This document shows, piece after piece, positions 43,057-50,788 of a stretch of DNA of 64,000 bases. The notes below the pieces were generated by a model, which saw nothing but the letters and a program-made list of their open reading frames with translations, did no database searches and was not told where the DNA came from. Source of the stretch: an uncultured Ruminococcus sp. (GTDB lineage Bacteria; Bacillota; Clostridia; Oscillospirales; Ruminococcaceae); contig CACWPL010000002.1 in the NCBI GenBank assembly GCA_902762785.1, forward strand, positions 95,909-159,908, given 5' to 3'. Position numbers and translations under genes: made by a program. Each line of letters starts with the position of its first letter. Positions within the stretch are counted from its first letter, which is position 1.

Positions 43057-43497
43057 TTAGTCGATGAAGGCCATCCCCATGGACGGCTCGCGGCAGACGC
43101 GTTCGCCGAGGCGGTTGGCCCAGCGCTCGGTGTAGAAGGCGTAGTACGAGCGGCGGTGCTTTTTGCGATACCGCCGCAGCGCGGGCAGACTGAACCACAG
43201 CACCGACGGCAGCACGATCACCGGCAGATAGAGCCACCCCAGCACCGCGGACTGGATCGTGTGGCCGTACTCATGGACGAGGAGGGGACGGTCGCGGAGG
43301 GCGCGTTCGTCCATGAAGATGAAGCACCCCATCGAGGTGCAGCTCCGATGCCGCCACGCCGTCACGCGGGCATAGCGGAAGCCGAACTGCCGGGCGCGGC
43401 AGTGCGCGAGCCAGATGACGAGCCCCGCCGCGTTCTGCGGCAGGCACCATGTCACCTGCCAGATGATCCAAGCCAGTGCGGCGAGCGTGCGTCTCAT
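43057..43497 (-). CDS. Membrane-associated protein with HEYGH motif
   Basis: 146 aa. Two hydrophobic segments (LAALAWIIWQVTWCLPQNAA and LGWLYLPVIVLPSVLWFSLP) flank ERALRDRPLLVHEYGHTIQS, which has the HExxH zinc-protease pattern and, a helix later, TERWANRLGERV with a possible third ligand. Similar small proteins exist in Firmicutes without a known role; whether it is a peptidase is not shown. ATG 43497 with AAAGGAGG. It faces a small gene on the other strand. Confidence 0.78.
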   Translation of the reverse strand: MRRTLAALAWIIWQVTWCLPQNAAGLVIWLAHCRARQFGFRYARVTAWRHRSCTSMGCFIFMDERALRDRPLLVHEYGHTIQSAVLGWLYLPVIVLPSVLWFSLPALRRYRKKHRRSYYAFYTERWANRLGERVCREPSMGMAFID

Positions 43498-43536
43498 GCG
43501 GCGCCTCCTTTCCGTGGGATGATGTGTCTTTCCTAC

Positions 43537-43566
43537 ATTATAGCACATCCCGGGCGAGATCGTCAA
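43537..43566 (-). promoter_or_regulatory. Promoter of the HEYGH gene
   Basis: Minus-strand TTGACG (43561-43566), 18-bp spacer with GGATGTGC, TATAAT (43537-43542). Confidence 0.85.
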
Positions 43567-43574
43567 TGTGGAGA

Positions 43575-43603
43575 TGTGGAAAACAGGGCTTGCTTTTTCC
43601 ACA
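43575..43603 (+). promoter_or_regulatory. Inverted TGTGGAAAA / TTTTCCACA pair between divergent promoters
   Basis: TGTGGAAAA (43575-43583) and TTTTCCACA (43595-43603) face each other over 11 bp and lie between the divergent promoters, the right arm in the spacer of the plus-strand one. Each differs by one base from the DnaA box TTATCCACA. Confidence 0.55.
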
Positions 43604-43618
43604 GGGATGTGGTAAGAT
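43590..43618 (+). promoter_or_regulatory. Promoter of the small membrane protein gene
   Basis: TTGCTT (43590-43595), 17-bp spacer ending GATGTGG, TAAGAT (43613-43618). Confidence 0.72.
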
Positions 43619-43648
43619 GTAGAAAACACCATCCAAGGAGGGATGACG

Positions 43649-43975
43649 ATGCGGACAGACATCGCATGGGCGGCCTGCGGCTTTTTCGCGATCCCTGGGG
43701 CGCTCTGCATCCTCGTGAGCTACGGCGCCCTGCGCGCCTCCAAGCGGGAGGGACGGCACATCTCGGGCATGCCGGTCCTCGGGGGCTTGCTGGTGGGGAT
43801 CGGCTTTTTGCTGTCACCGTGCAAATGGCTCGCGTTATTGGCACTTTTGGACTATGGCATCTGGGGGATCTTGCGGAGCATCGTGTGTGACATCCTGCAC
43901 CTCCCCCGCAGGGACGCCCGCCGGCAGGACGCCCCGCCCCACGACGAGGACGATGGGGACGGCGGCACGGCCTGA
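43649..43975 (+). CDS. Small membrane protein, unknown
   Basis: 108 aa. Three hydrophobic helices (WAACGFFAIPGALCILVSYG, MPVLGGLLVGIGFLL and ALLALLDYGIWGILRSIV) and a charged tail rich in Asp, Arg and His (LPRRDARRQDAPPHDEDDGD). No family recognised. The ATG at 43643 lies against the GGAGGG box, so 43649 is chosen. Divergent from the HEYGH gene. Confidence 0.7.
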   Translation: MRTDIAWAACGFFAIPGALCILVSYGALRASKREGRHISGMPVLGGLLVGIGFLLSPCKWLALLALLDYGIWGILRSIVCDILHLPRRDARRQDAPPHDEDDGDGGTA

Positions 43976-43976
43976 C

Positions 43977-44008
43977 TTTCCACATCTCCCCGTCCACATG
44001 TGGAAAAA
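43977..44008 (+). other. TTTCCACAT...ATGTGGAAA hairpin
   Basis: Nine-bp stem with a 12-nt loop directly after the stop of the small membrane protein gene; followed by AAGAGACC, so not a clear terminator. The arms again resemble DnaA boxes, like those at 43575-43603. Confidence 0.5.
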
Positions 44009-44034
44009 GAGACCTGCCGCGCCGCATTTTCTTC

Positions 44035-44063
44035 TTGACAACGTCCCAAAAATGTGCTACAAT
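44035..44063 (+). promoter_or_regulatory. Promoter of the gatCAB-aspS operon
   Basis: TTGACA (44035-44040), 17-bp spacer ending TGTGC, TACAAT (44058-44063). Confidence 0.9.
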
Positions 44064-44069
44064 GAGGAT

Positions 44070-44398
44070 AGGCCTGCCGCGTGCGCGTGCAGGACGGCAT
44101 AGATGGGGAACGTCCCATGACAGACACCTTCCAGAGAGCGGCCGATGCTGGGAACGCCGCAGGCAGGCATGGACGGAACGCCCCGGAGCCGGCGGAAGAG
44201 CCAGCGTTCGCTGGGGTAGAACCGCCCGTGTGGAGCGCGTCAGTCTCTGATCCAAAGAAGCGGGTCCCGCGTGCGGGATCAACTAGGGTGGTACCGCGGA
44301 GATCGGCCCGGACAAGTGATTCGGGAGCCATTTTCGTCCCTTGCATCGTTCGACACAGGCGCGAAGGCGCCGCGATGCGGGAGGAAAATGGCTTTTTT
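44070..44398 (+). promoter_or_regulatory. T-box riboswitch (probably tRNA-Asn)
   Basis: The T-box core AACTAGGGTGGTACCGCG is at 44281-44298. It is followed by a terminator: AGCCATTTTC (44326-44335) / GAAAATGGCT (44384-44393) with inner GCATCG/CGATGC pairing and six T. Upstream, AGAGAGCGG near 44133 and CAGTCTCTG near 44244 can close stem I, and AAC (44220-44222, in TAGAACC) is the likely specifier for Asn. Uncharged tRNA-Asn would open the terminator. This fits the downstream genes, which make Asn-tRNA by the indirect route. Confidence 0.92.
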
Positions 44399-44440
44399 CG
44401 TGCCCATCCACCCGTGAGGTCATGCCCCCCCGTGCCCTGT

Positions 44441-44571
44441 CAGGAAAACAAAAACGCGATCGTTCCAAGTCAAAGCATGACAACGAGACCGCGTGTCCCA
44501 GCTCCGCTGGGACGAAAGAAAAAGTCACCTGATCTTGCCGGAGCCTCAGCGTTCCGACAGGAAAACAAAAA
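44441..44571 (+). repeat. Duplicated 14-mer flanking a hairpin before gatC
   Basis: CAGGAAAACAAAAA occurs at 44441-44454 and 44558-44571, 117 bp apart. Between them GTCCCAG (44495-44501) / CTGGGAC (44507-44513) forms a tight hairpin. This stretch lies after the T-box terminator and is an unusually long second leader before gatC. The second copy supplies part of the gatC ribosome site. Confidence 0.7.
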
Positions 44572-44583
44572 GGAGGTAATGTG

Positions 44584-44871
44584 ATGCAGATCACAGAGGA
44601 GCTGGTCTCCTATGTCGCACAGCTCAGCCGGCTGCGGATGAGCCCCGAGGAGACCGCGGAGATGCAAAAGCAGATGAGCGAGATCGTCAGCTACATGGAC
44701 AAGCTCAACGAGCTGGACACCGACGGCGTCGAGCCGCTGTCCCACATCTTCAACATCACCAACGTCCTGCGCGATGACACCGTCGCCCCGTCCTATGCCC
44801 GTGAGGACATCCTGAAGAATGCCCCCGAGCATACCGAGGAGACCTTCGTCGTGCCGAAGACCGTCGAGTAA
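44584..44871 (+). CDS. gatC: Asp/Glu-tRNA amidotransferase subunit C
   Basis: 95 aa. ITEELVSYVAQLSRLRMSPE and VSYMDKLNELDTDGVEPLSH, then VLRDDTV, all typical. It stabilises GatA-GatB. ATG 44584 is preferred to the GTG at 44581 because of the AAAGGAGG spacing. Confidence 0.95.
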   Translation: MQITEELVSYVAQLSRLRMSPEETAEMQKQMSEIVSYMDKLNELDTDGVEPLSHIFNITNVLRDDTVAPSYAREDILKNAPEHTEETFVVPKTVE

Positions 44872-44883
44872 GGAGGCCGCAGC

Positions 44884-46350
44884 ATGGATATTTTTCAGAT
44901 GACGGCGCTCGAGTGCGGCGCGGCGATCCGCGATGGAAAGCTGACTGCCGTGGAGGCCGCCGAGCAGGTGCTCGCTGCCGCCGAGGCCGACAAGACCAAT
45001 GCCTATATCACCGTCTGCCGTGAGCAGGCGCTCGCCCGTGCGGCCGCCGTCCAGGCCGACATCGAGAGCGGCAGGCTGACCGGCCCCCTCGCCGGTGTGC
45101 CGTTCGCCATCAAGGACAACATCTGCACCAAGGGCGTCAAGACCACGGCCGCGTCCCACATTTTGGGGGATTTCACGCCCGTCTACAACGCCACCGTCAT
45201 GGACCGCCTCGAGGCGGCAGGTGCCGTCACCGTCGGCAAGCTCAACATGGATGAGTTCGCCATGGGCTCCACCTCGGAGACCTCGTATTACGGCCCCACC
45301 AAGAACCCGTGGGATCTGACCAAGGTACCGGGCGGCTCGTCCGGCGGTGCGGCTGCGTCCGTCGCGGCCAAGAGCACCCTCATCTCCCTCGGCTCCGATA
45401 CCGGCGGCTCCATCCGCCAGCCCGCATCCTACTGCGGCGTCACCGGCTTCAAGCCCACCTACGGCACCGTCTCCCGCTTCGGCCTGATCGCCTATGCCTC
45501 GTCCCTCGACCAGATCGGCCCGGTCGCCCGCACGGCGTCTGACTGCGCCGCGGTCATGGACGTCATCGCCGGCAAGGACCCCATGGACGGCACCACCCTC
45601 GATACCCCCGCCGCCGGCTATCTCGATGCCCTGACCGGGGACATCAAGGGCCTGCGCATCGGCATCCCGAAGGAGTGCTACGCGACCGCCGGCCTCGATC
45701 CCGAGGTCGCTGCCAAGACCCGCGCCGCCGCCGAGACGCTCGCCGCTGCCGGTGCGGTCGTGGAGGAGATCTCCATGCCGTTCCTGGAGTACGTCATCCC
45801 GGCGTATTACATCATCGCGGCCGCGGAGGCCAGCTCCAACCTGTCCCGCTTCGACGGCGTGAAGTACGGCTTCCGTGCGTCCAAGGAGGACTACAGCGGT
45901 CTGGTCGACATGTACAACGCCACCCGCAGCGAGGGCTTCGGCACCGAGGTCAAGAAGCGCATCCTGCTGGGTACCTTCGTGCTGTCGTCCGGGTATTACG
46001 ATGCGTACTACCGCAAGGCGCTGCGCGTCAAGGCCGTCATCAAGCAGAAGTTCGACGAGATCTTCGCGGGCTATGACCTGATCCTCTGCCCCGTCGCCCC
46101 GACCACCGCGCCCGCGCTCGGCAAGAGCCTCGCCGACCCGATGGCGATGTACCTCTCGGACATCTTCACGGTGTCGGTCAACATCGCAGGTCTGCCGGGC
46201 ATCTCGGTGCCGTGCGGCTTCGACAAGAGCGGGATGCCGATCGGCGTGCAGCTCATCGGCAAGGCGCTCGCAGACAAGACCGTCCTGAACGCCGGTCATG
46301 CGTTCCAGATGCTGACCGACTATCACAAGCAGTTTGCGGAGGTGAAGTGA
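44884..46350 (+). CDS. gatA: Asp/Glu-tRNA amidotransferase subunit A
   Basis: 488 aa. The amidase Ser-cisSer-Lys triad is visible: Lys in VPFAIKDNICTKG, and the two Ser in VPGGSSGGAAASVAAKSTLI and SLGSDTGGSIRQPASYCGVT. It frees ammonia from glutamine and passes it to GatB. 12 bp after gatC, 1 bp before gatB. Confidence 0.97.
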   Translation: MDIFQMTALECGAAIRDGKLTAVEAAEQVLAAAEADKTNAYITVCREQALARAAAVQADIESGRLTGPLAGVPFAIKDNICTKGVKTTAASHILGDFTPVYNATVMDRLEAAGAVTVGKLNMDEFAMGSTSETSYYGPTKNPWDLTKVPGGSSGGAAASVAAKSTLISLGSDTGGSIRQPASYCGVTGFKPTYGTVSRFGLIAYASSLDQIGPVARTASDCAAVMDVIAGKDPMDGTTLDTPAAGYLDALTGDIKGLRIGIPKECYATAGLDPEVAAKTRAAAETLAAAGAVVEEISMPFLEYVIPAYYIIAAAEASSNLSRFDGVKYGFRASKEDYSGLVDMYNATRSEGFGTEVKKRILLGTFVLSSGYYDAYYRKALRVKAVIKQKFDEIFAGYDLILCPVAPTTAPALGKSLADPMAMYLSDIFTVSVNIAGLPGISVPCGFDKSGMPIGVQLIGKALADKTVLNAGHAFQMLTDYHKQFAEVK

Positions 46351-46351
46351 G

Positions 46352-47794
46352 ATGGAATGGGAGATCGTCATGGGTCTTGAGGTGCATGTGGAGCTTGCCA
46401 CCAAGACCAAGATATTCTGCAGCTGCACCACCGAGTTCGGCGGTGCGCCGAACACCCACTGCTGCCCGGTCTGCACGGGCATGCCCGGCACGCTGCCGGT
46501 GCTGAACCGTCAGGTCGTGGAGTATGCCGTCCGCGCGGGCCTCGCGCTGAACTGCGACATCAACCAGTACAACAAGTTCGACCGTAAGAACTACTTCTAC
46601 CCCGACCTGCCCAAGGCATACCAGATCTCGCAGCTCTACCTGCCCTTCGCCCACGACGGCAAGGTGCAGCTCCACACGAAGAGCGGCCGCGATGTCACCA
46701 TCGGCATCCACGAGATCCACATGGAGGAGGATGCCGGCAAGCTGGTACACTCCCTCTTCGGCGACACGACCTATCCCGACTACAACCGCTGCGGCGTGCC
46801 GCTGATCGAGATCGTGTCCGAGCCGGATTTCCGCGAGACCGAGGAGGTCATCGCCTACCTGACCAAGCTCAAGAGCACGTTCGAGTATCTGGGCATCTCG
46901 GACTGCAAGATGGAGGAGGGCTCCATGCGTGCGGACGTCAACCTCTCGGTGCGGCCGAAGGGCAGCACCGAGTTCGGCACCCGTACCGAGATGAAGAACA
47001 TCAACTCCCTCAAGGCCATCGAGCGCGCGATCGCGTTCGAGAGCAAGCGTCAGATCGAGCTGATCGAGTCCGGCGGCCGCGTGGTACAGGAGACCCGCCG
47101 CTGGGACGAGAACAAGGAGAAGACGTTCGCCATGCGTTCCAAGGAGAACGCGCAGGATTACCGCTACTTCCCCGAGCCGGACATCCCGCCGCTCTACATC
47201 ACCGACGAGGAGCTCGCGCACTACAGGGCCATCTGCCCGGAGTTCGCCGAGGCCAAGGCTGCGCGGTTCGTCAGTGATCTGGGGCTCGCGCAGGAGGATG
47301 CCGAGATCATCGCCGGGTCGAAGTATCTGGCGCGTCTCTTCGAGGAGACGAACGCCATCGCGAACGACCCCGCCGAGGTGCGCTATTGGATGATGACGCA
47401 GGTGCTCTACTTCATGAACGAGCGCGGCGTCCAGGCCGAGGACATCAAGCTCGCGCCGGAGAAGTTCGCGCAGTTCATCGGCATCGTGAAGGCGGGGCGC
47501 ATCAACCGCCAGGTCGGCAAGCAGGTGTTCGAGAGCATGTTCTTCGGTGACGACAGCTTCGACGTCGAGGCCTACATCAAGGAGCATGACCTCGAGATCG
47601 TGGACGACAAGTCCCTGATCGAGGAGACCATCGCCGCGGTCATCGCGGAGAACCCGAAGGCCGTGGAGCAGTACAAGAGCGGCCAGACGAAGATCTGCGG
47701 ATTCTTCGTCGGCCAGACGATGAAGCGTCTGAAGGGCAAGGCCGATCCTGCTGCCGTCAATGCGGTGCTGGCCGAGGCACTGAAGAAGCTCTGA
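46352..47794 (+). CDS. gatB: Asp/Glu-tRNA amidotransferase subunit B
   Basis: 480 aa. MGLEVHVELATKTKIFCSCT, CPVCTGMPGTLPVLNRQ and DLPKAYQISQLYLPF in the kinase-like domain, and a C-terminal YqeY/helical domain that grips tRNA. It activates misacylated Asp-tRNA-Asn (or Glu-tRNA-Gln) and amidates it. Confidence 0.97.
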   Translation: MEWEIVMGLEVHVELATKTKIFCSCTTEFGGAPNTHCCPVCTGMPGTLPVLNRQVVEYAVRAGLALNCDINQYNKFDRKNYFYPDLPKAYQISQLYLPFAHDGKVQLHTKSGRDVTIGIHEIHMEEDAGKLVHSLFGDTTYPDYNRCGVPLIEIVSEPDFRETEEVIAYLTKLKSTFEYLGISDCKMEEGSMRADVNLSVRPKGSTEFGTRTEMKNINSLKAIERAIAFESKRQIELIESGGRVVQETRRWDENKEKTFAMRSKENAQDYRYFPEPDIPPLYITDEELAHYRAICPEFAEAKAARFVSDLGLAQEDAEIIAGSKYLARLFEETNAIANDPAEVRYWMMTQVLYFMNERGVQAEDIKLAPEKFAQFIGIVKAGRINRQVGKQVFESMFFGDDSFDVEAYIKEHDLEIVDDKSLIEETIAAVIAENPKAVEQYKSGQTKICGFFVGQTMKRLKGKADPAAVNAVLAEALKKL

Positions 47795-47804
47795 TAAAAA
47801 AACA

Positions 47805-47832
47805 GGCGGCATCCCGCCCGGGATGCCCGCCG
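47805..47832 (+). other. Hairpin between gatB and aspS
   Basis: GCATCCCG (47809-47816) / CGGGATGC (47819-47826), extended by GGCG/CGCC. No T-tract on the plus strand, so probably a processing or stability element between two parts of one message. Confidence 0.6.
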
Positions 47833-47858
47833 TCAAATAAAAATAGGAGGAAACTATC

Positions 47859-49292
47859 ATGGATTTTCTGGCACATGAGAGACGGCCTGACACGGCCGAC
47901 ATCCAGTATGTGATCGACGGCTTTGCGGCCGGGACGATCAAGGACGGTGACAAGGTGCAGCTCAAGGGCACCATCCACCGCATCAAGGAGATGAGCGGCT
48001 TTGCGTTCGTCAACATCCGCAGCCCGCGCCTGGTGTTCCAGTGCGTATGGGAGGACGGCAAGAGCCAGCTCACGGCGGAGCAGTTCAAGGACTTCTCCTG
48101 CGAGGAGTGCGTCATCATCGACGGCACGGTGATCGCAGAGGAGCGGAGCCGTCTGGGCTTCGACGTCCGCATCGACGACATGCGCCGCATCTCGGGCAAG
48201 GCCGCGGTCCTGCCGATCGAGGTGGGCAACGACCGCAAGATCGAGAAGCTGAACCTGAACACTTTGCTCGACAACCGCATCATCGCCCTGCGCAACCCGA
48301 AGGTACGCGCCATCATGCGCATCTGCGACGGCGTGATGTATGCCTTCCGCGAGTTCCTGCGTCAGGAGGGCTTCACGGAGTTCGTACCGCCGAAGATGGT
48401 ACAGGCCGGTGCCGAGGGCGGCGCGGACATGTTCGAGGTCGATTATTTCGGCAAGAAGGCGTATCTGAACCAGTCCCCGCAGATGTACAAGCAGATCATG
48501 GTCGGCGTGTTCCAGAAGGCCTACACGGTCGGCCCGGTGTTCCGTGCAGAGAAGTTCTCCACGAACCGCCACATCAACGAGTTCCAGGGCCTCGACCTGG
48601 AGATGGGCTTCATCGACAGCTTTGAGGACCTGATGGAGCTGGAGGCACGCATGTTCCAGTTCATGTTCAAGACCCTGAACGAGCAGTATGCCCCGGAGCT
48701 GGCCATGTTCGCACCGGCCAAGGGCAAGAAGCAGCAGAACGCCGACGGCCCGCGCACGCTGGTCGGTGAGGACGGCAAGCTCCCGGAGCTGACCCGCTTC
48801 CCGAAGATCCGCTTCATGGACGCCAAGAAGCTGTTTGCGGATGCACACCCCGGTGAGGTCGGTGCCAAGGCGCTCAACGAGCCGGACTTCGCTCCCGAGG
48901 AGGAGAAGTGGCTCGGCGAGTATTTCATGAACGAGTACGGCTGCCCGGTCGTTTTCGTGACGCACTATCCGGCTGTAAAGCGTCCTTTCTACGCGATGGA
49001 GGACCCGGAGGACACCAACCTGACCCTGAGCTTCGACATGCTCCTCGACGGTCTGGAGGTCACCACCGGCGGTCAGCGTATCCATGACTATGCGATGCAG
49101 GTCGCCAAGATGGAGGCCCGCGGCATGGATGTGTCCGATTTCGAGGACTATCTGACCATGCACAAGTACGGTATGCCCCCGCACGGCGGCATGGGCCTCG
49201 GCCTCGAGCGTATCGTGCAGAACATCCTCGGCCTCGACACGATCAAGAAGGCCACAGCGTTCCCGCGCGACAGAGACAGACTCCGTCCTTAA
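47859..49292 (+). CDS. aspS: Archaeal-type, probably non-discriminating aspartyl-tRNA synthetase
   Basis: 477 aa. OB-fold anticodon domain at the N-terminus (KVQLKGTIHRIKEMSGFAFV), then the class II core: motif 2 FRAEKFSTNRHINEFQGLDL and motif 3 GGMGLGLERIVQNILGL. It lacks the bacterial GAD insertion and is of the archaeal length. Placed after gatCAB under an Asn-type T-box, it most likely charges tRNA-Asn with Asp for amidation as well as tRNA-Asp. AsnRS is unlikely because of that context and length. AGGAGGAAAC site. Confidence 0.9.
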   Translation: MDFLAHERRPDTADIQYVIDGFAAGTIKDGDKVQLKGTIHRIKEMSGFAFVNIRSPRLVFQCVWEDGKSQLTAEQFKDFSCEECVIIDGTVIAEERSRLGFDVRIDDMRRISGKAAVLPIEVGNDRKIEKLNLNTLLDNRIIALRNPKVRAIMRICDGVMYAFREFLRQEGFTEFVPPKMVQAGAEGGADMFEVDYFGKKAYLNQSPQMYKQIMVGVFQKAYTVGPVFRAEKFSTNRHINEFQGLDLEMGFIDSFEDLMELEARMFQFMFKTLNEQYAPELAMFAPAKGKKQQNADGPRTLVGEDGKLPELTRFPKIRFMDAKKLFADAHPGEVGAKALNEPDFAPEEEKWLGEYFMNEYGCPVVFVTHYPAVKRPFYAMEDPEDTNLTLSFDMLLDGLEVTTGGQRIHDYAMQVAKMEARGMDVSDFEDYLTMHKYGMPPHGGMGLGLERIVQNILGLDTIKKATAFPRDRDRLRP

Positions 49293-49393
49293 GGAGAGTC
49301 ATCCTAATTGCCATCCTCCCCGCCTCCGGCGGGGAGGATGGCTGCACAGCATGTTTCCCGCGTGACAGAGATAGGGTCCGTCCTTAAGGGAGG
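49259..49393 (+). repeat. 40-bp duplication of the aspS 3' end flanking a perfect hairpin
   Basis: 49259-49298 (last codons and stop of aspS) recurs at 49354-49393 with about six changes. Between them lies a perfect 15-bp hairpin, GCCATCCTCCCCGCC (49310-49324) / GGCGGGGAGGATGGC (49328-49342), loop TCC. No T-tract follows. Confidence 0.85.
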
Positions 49394-49463
49394 CTTTTGC
49401 CGCCGCTCGGCAGGACGGTGACCGCCCTGCACCCGCATCGTTTTTTCCCAATGGAGGCCATTT

Positions 49464-50006
49464 ATGGACTTTGCAACGCTCAAACAGAACATCCTCGACG
49501 TCATCAAGGAGAGCCAGATGAAGATCGGCTATACGCCCAACGCCGTCCGGCTCTATTACCCCGCCGATACCCTCTGCCAGATGCTCGCCGTCCCCGCCGA
49601 CGGCCTCACCGACGCGCTCACGGCCTTCTGTGACTCCGTCCCCATGCTCGGGAACGTCACGGCCAAGCCCTCCGGCGACCGCTGGTGCGTCACCGTCCCG
49701 CCCGAGGGCGCGGCCTATGTCCGGGACGAGGTGCCGGAGCCGGCCTTCCTCGCCGACCTCCTCGCCCTCCTCGGCTCCCATCGCCACGACATCGGCATCG
49801 ACGACGTCCGCGCTGTCTTCGACCGCCATTCCGACCACGTCGGATGCCGCAGCTTCCCCGATGAAGAGGAGTTCCAGTATGTCCTCTGGTTCGAGGACGG
49901 CGTCCCGGATGCCTACCGCTACTGCATCGACATCGACCTCGGCCACGTCACCTACCACCGTCTCTCCCCCGCCGACTACGATGCCCTCGGCCTCCCGCCG
50001 CTCTAA
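49464..50006 (+). CDS. Uncharacterised protein, DUF3877-like
   Basis: 180 aa. The start FATLKQNILDVIKESQMKIG, then YTPNAVRLYYPADTLCQML recalls the DUF3877 family of clostridia (from memory). Soluble, no signal, acidic; near the end DIDLGHVTYHRLSPADYDAL. Function unknown. GGAGGCC site. Own position between a repeat and a bidirectional terminator. Confidence 0.75.
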   Translation: MDFATLKQNILDVIKESQMKIGYTPNAVRLYYPADTLCQMLAVPADGLTDALTAFCDSVPMLGNVTAKPSGDRWCVTVPPEGAAYVRDEVPEPAFLADLLALLGSHRHDIGIDDVRAVFDRHSDHVGCRSFPDEEEFQYVLWFEDGVPDAYRYCIDIDLGHVTYHRLSPADYDALGLPPL

Positions 50007-50013
50007 AAAACGC

Positions 50014-50056
50014 AAGACCGCCTCCCCGGTGCATCCCGGAGAGGCGGTCTTTTTGC
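50014..50056 (+). terminator. Bidirectional terminator
   Basis: AAGACCGCCTC (50014-50024) / GAGGCGGTCTT (50041-50051) then TTTTG; on the minus strand GCGTTTTTT follows. It serves the DUF3877-like gene and the convergent membrane protein gene. Confidence 0.93.
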
Positions 50057-50058
50057 TG

Positions 50059-50547
50059 TTACATGGCCGTTTCGGCCTTCTTTTGGATGATGTAGTCGAT
50101 GATGAGATACGCCTCGTACCCGTAGAGCGGGCAGCACAGCAGCGGGGCCCAGCGCTCCCGCCCATCCTCTCCATACTGCACGATGAACGCGATCAGGAAC
50201 GCCAGCGCCACCAGCGGCACCGCCGTATGGATGAACGGCTCCGCCGGCGCGATCAGGTACAGCGCCCCCATCACGATCCACGAGAGCCCGCACGAGAAGA
50301 TCAGCGCGAACAGCATCCGCTCCAGCTCCTTCCGCGTGCTCAGGATCAGGCCGACGGCCCAGAGCGACAGCATCGTCCCCAACGCCGGTGGGATGAAATA
50401 CAGCAGCGGCCAGTCCGGCGTCAGGTCGCCCTCGACCACGTTGGCCATCACATACAGCGCCATATAGGCATAAAGCGCGATATGCGCCAGCGGGAACAGG
50501 CAGAGCGCCAGCCCGCCCAAAAGGTGCTTCGTTTTCGGTGTCAACAT
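50059..50547 (-). CDS. Uncharacterised membrane protein
   Basis: 162 aa, four or five helices (LLGGLALCLFPLAHIALYAY, LYFIPPALGTMLSLWAVGLI, MLFALIFSCGLSWIVMGALY, AVPLVALAFLIAFIVQYG, then YEAYLIIDYII). No named family. ATG 50547 with AAGGA upstream; a GTG two codons earlier is possible. Confidence 0.72.
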   Translation of the reverse strand: MLTPKTKHLLGGLALCLFPLAHIALYAYMALYVMANVVEGDLTPDWPLLYFIPPALGTMLSLWAVGLILSTRKELERMLFALIFSCGLSWIVMGALYLIAPAEPFIHTAVPLVALAFLIAFIVQYGEDGRERWAPLLCCPLYGYEAYLIIDYIIQKKAETAM

Positions 50548-50603
50548 ATGCACATCCTTGCTATCCTCTTCTTTTCTTCGCCGTGATACACGGCCTATCT
50601 TTT

Positions 50604-50633
50604 ATTATACCACATATCCCGCCCCGTGCGCAA
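50604..50633 (-). promoter_or_regulatory. Promoter of the membrane protein gene
   Basis: Minus-strand TTGCGC (50628-50633), 18-bp spacer ending TGTGG, TATAAT (50604-50609). Confidence 0.82.
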
Positions 50634-50713
50634 TAGGGCAGAGCGGGGAAAACTGCCGCCCGGATCTGTGCGAGATGCACAAGATCGCCGCCGGATCCCA
50701 TGCATCCCGCGAC

Positions 50714-50742
50714 TAGCTTTTTTTCGTGAGATGTGGTATAAT
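50714..50742 (+). promoter_or_regulatory. Promoter of the YbjN-like pair
   Basis: Weak -35 TAGCTT (50714-50719), 17-bp spacer ending ATGTGG, TATAAT (50737-50742). Confidence 0.75.
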
Positions 50743-50788
50743 GAAAAGTACCCGGTACGCCGGAGACTGATGAAAGGGGCTATCCGCC

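Noticed and set aside
43575-44008. The DnaA-box-like cluster as a replication origin.
   Set aside because: No dnaA, dnaN or AT-rich unwinding element nearby; four near-matches are too few.
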